The position numbers and the translations under genes were made by a program. 51,108 nucleotides of DNA, taken from assembly GCA_030017835.1 (NCBI GenBank), contig JASEGU010000008.1:1-51108 (forward strand). The letters are read 5' to 3'. Shown in pieces: positions 51,056 to 51,108 of this stretch. The notes below the pieces were generated by a model that saw only the letters and a program-made list of their open reading frames with translations, was not told where the DNA came from and ran no database searches. This DNA is from Actinomycetota bacterium (lineage in GTDB: Bacteria; Actinomycetota; Aquicultoria; UBA3085; Oleimmundimicrobiaceae). Numbering within the stretch: position 1 is the first letter of the stretch; every line of letters starts with the position of its first letter.

Positions 51056-51108
51056 GCAAAAATAGGCTTACCTAAAGCTTTGCGCCTATTTGATGTGATC
51101 TTAGCCAA
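51054..51108. repeat. 55-bp direct repeat, copy 2, at window end
   Basis: This is identical to 48365-48419 over all 55 bases up to the last base of the window. It begins within the stop codon of the propeller-like gene. Whether identity extends further is not visible. Confidence 0.9.

Noticed and set aside
1-51108. CRISPR arrays, tRNA or rRNA genes, prophage genes
   Set aside because: No regularly spaced repeats, cloverleaf-like sequences, rRNA motifs or phage structural genes were recognised.

Overview
The window looks like chromosomal DNA of a motile, probably anaerobic, flagellated bacterium with a Firmicutes-like or deep-branching actinobacterial gene set. The evidence is the CsrA/FliW pair, CheC/CheD/CheX, FlhF/FlhG, a WhiG/FliA-type sigma factor next to FapA, a YvyF-like zinc-ribbon protein, many TTG/GTG starts, and no P- or L-ring genes in view. 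The taxonomic reading is inference; no rRNA or tRNA gene was recognised.

Layout. (1) Positions 1-1025 are a degraded accessory patch with a HEPN-like fragment, a tiny upstream ORF, a palindrome and a decayed reading frame. (2) Positions 1026-21416 lie on the minus strand. Transcription runs from a chemoreceptor and CheW through two frameshifted signalling genes, cheA-cheC-cheD-cheY-cheB-cheR, an HDOD protein, cheX, a FliK-like protein, a small FlhB-like protein, flgF, flgG, a YvyF-like protein, flgM, flgN, flgK, flgL, a DUF6470-like protein, fliW and csrA to a DegT-type sugar aminotransferase. (3) Positions 21772-34032 lie on the plus strand and are read divergently: fliO-P-Q-R, flhB, flhA, flhF, flhG, a YcgR/PilZ protein, a small membrane protein, the motility sigma factor, fapA and two small conserved proteins. 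Together these halves encode the export apparatus, rod and hook-junction proteins, chemotaxis core and part of the regulatory cascade. Flagellin, hook, motor and switch genes are not in the window.

(4) Positions 34058-34237 encode an unlisted 59-residue protein with eight cysteines. (5) Positions 34400-45776 on the minus strand are a cation/proton antiporter operon. Its order (MrpE, F, G, a DUF4040 protein, an MrpA-tail/MrpB fusion, C, D) matches the antiporter half of archaeal Mbh-type complexes. The 3' half is unusual: a 2,100-bp two-gene block (antiporter subunit plus a His-rich membrane protein) occurs twice in exact tandem, followed by a 1,049-residue antiporter subunit with a long helical tail and an internal 78-bp tandem repeat. 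(6) Positions 45846-48258 hold a DUF6812-like protein, a membrane diguanylate cyclase and a GalT-family nucleotidyltransferase. (7) Positions 48365-51108 hold two plus-strand envelope genes, a PPC plus NlpC/P60-like protein and a beta-propeller-like protein. They are bracketed by an exact 55-bp direct repeat, and the second copy is the very end of the window.

The most unusual parts are the amplified antiporter operon, the two adjacent frameshifts in c-di-GMP/receiver genes, the apparent AUU start of the motility sigma factor, the near-leaderless fliO transcript, the 8-Cys micro-protein and the repeat-bracketed envelope cassette.
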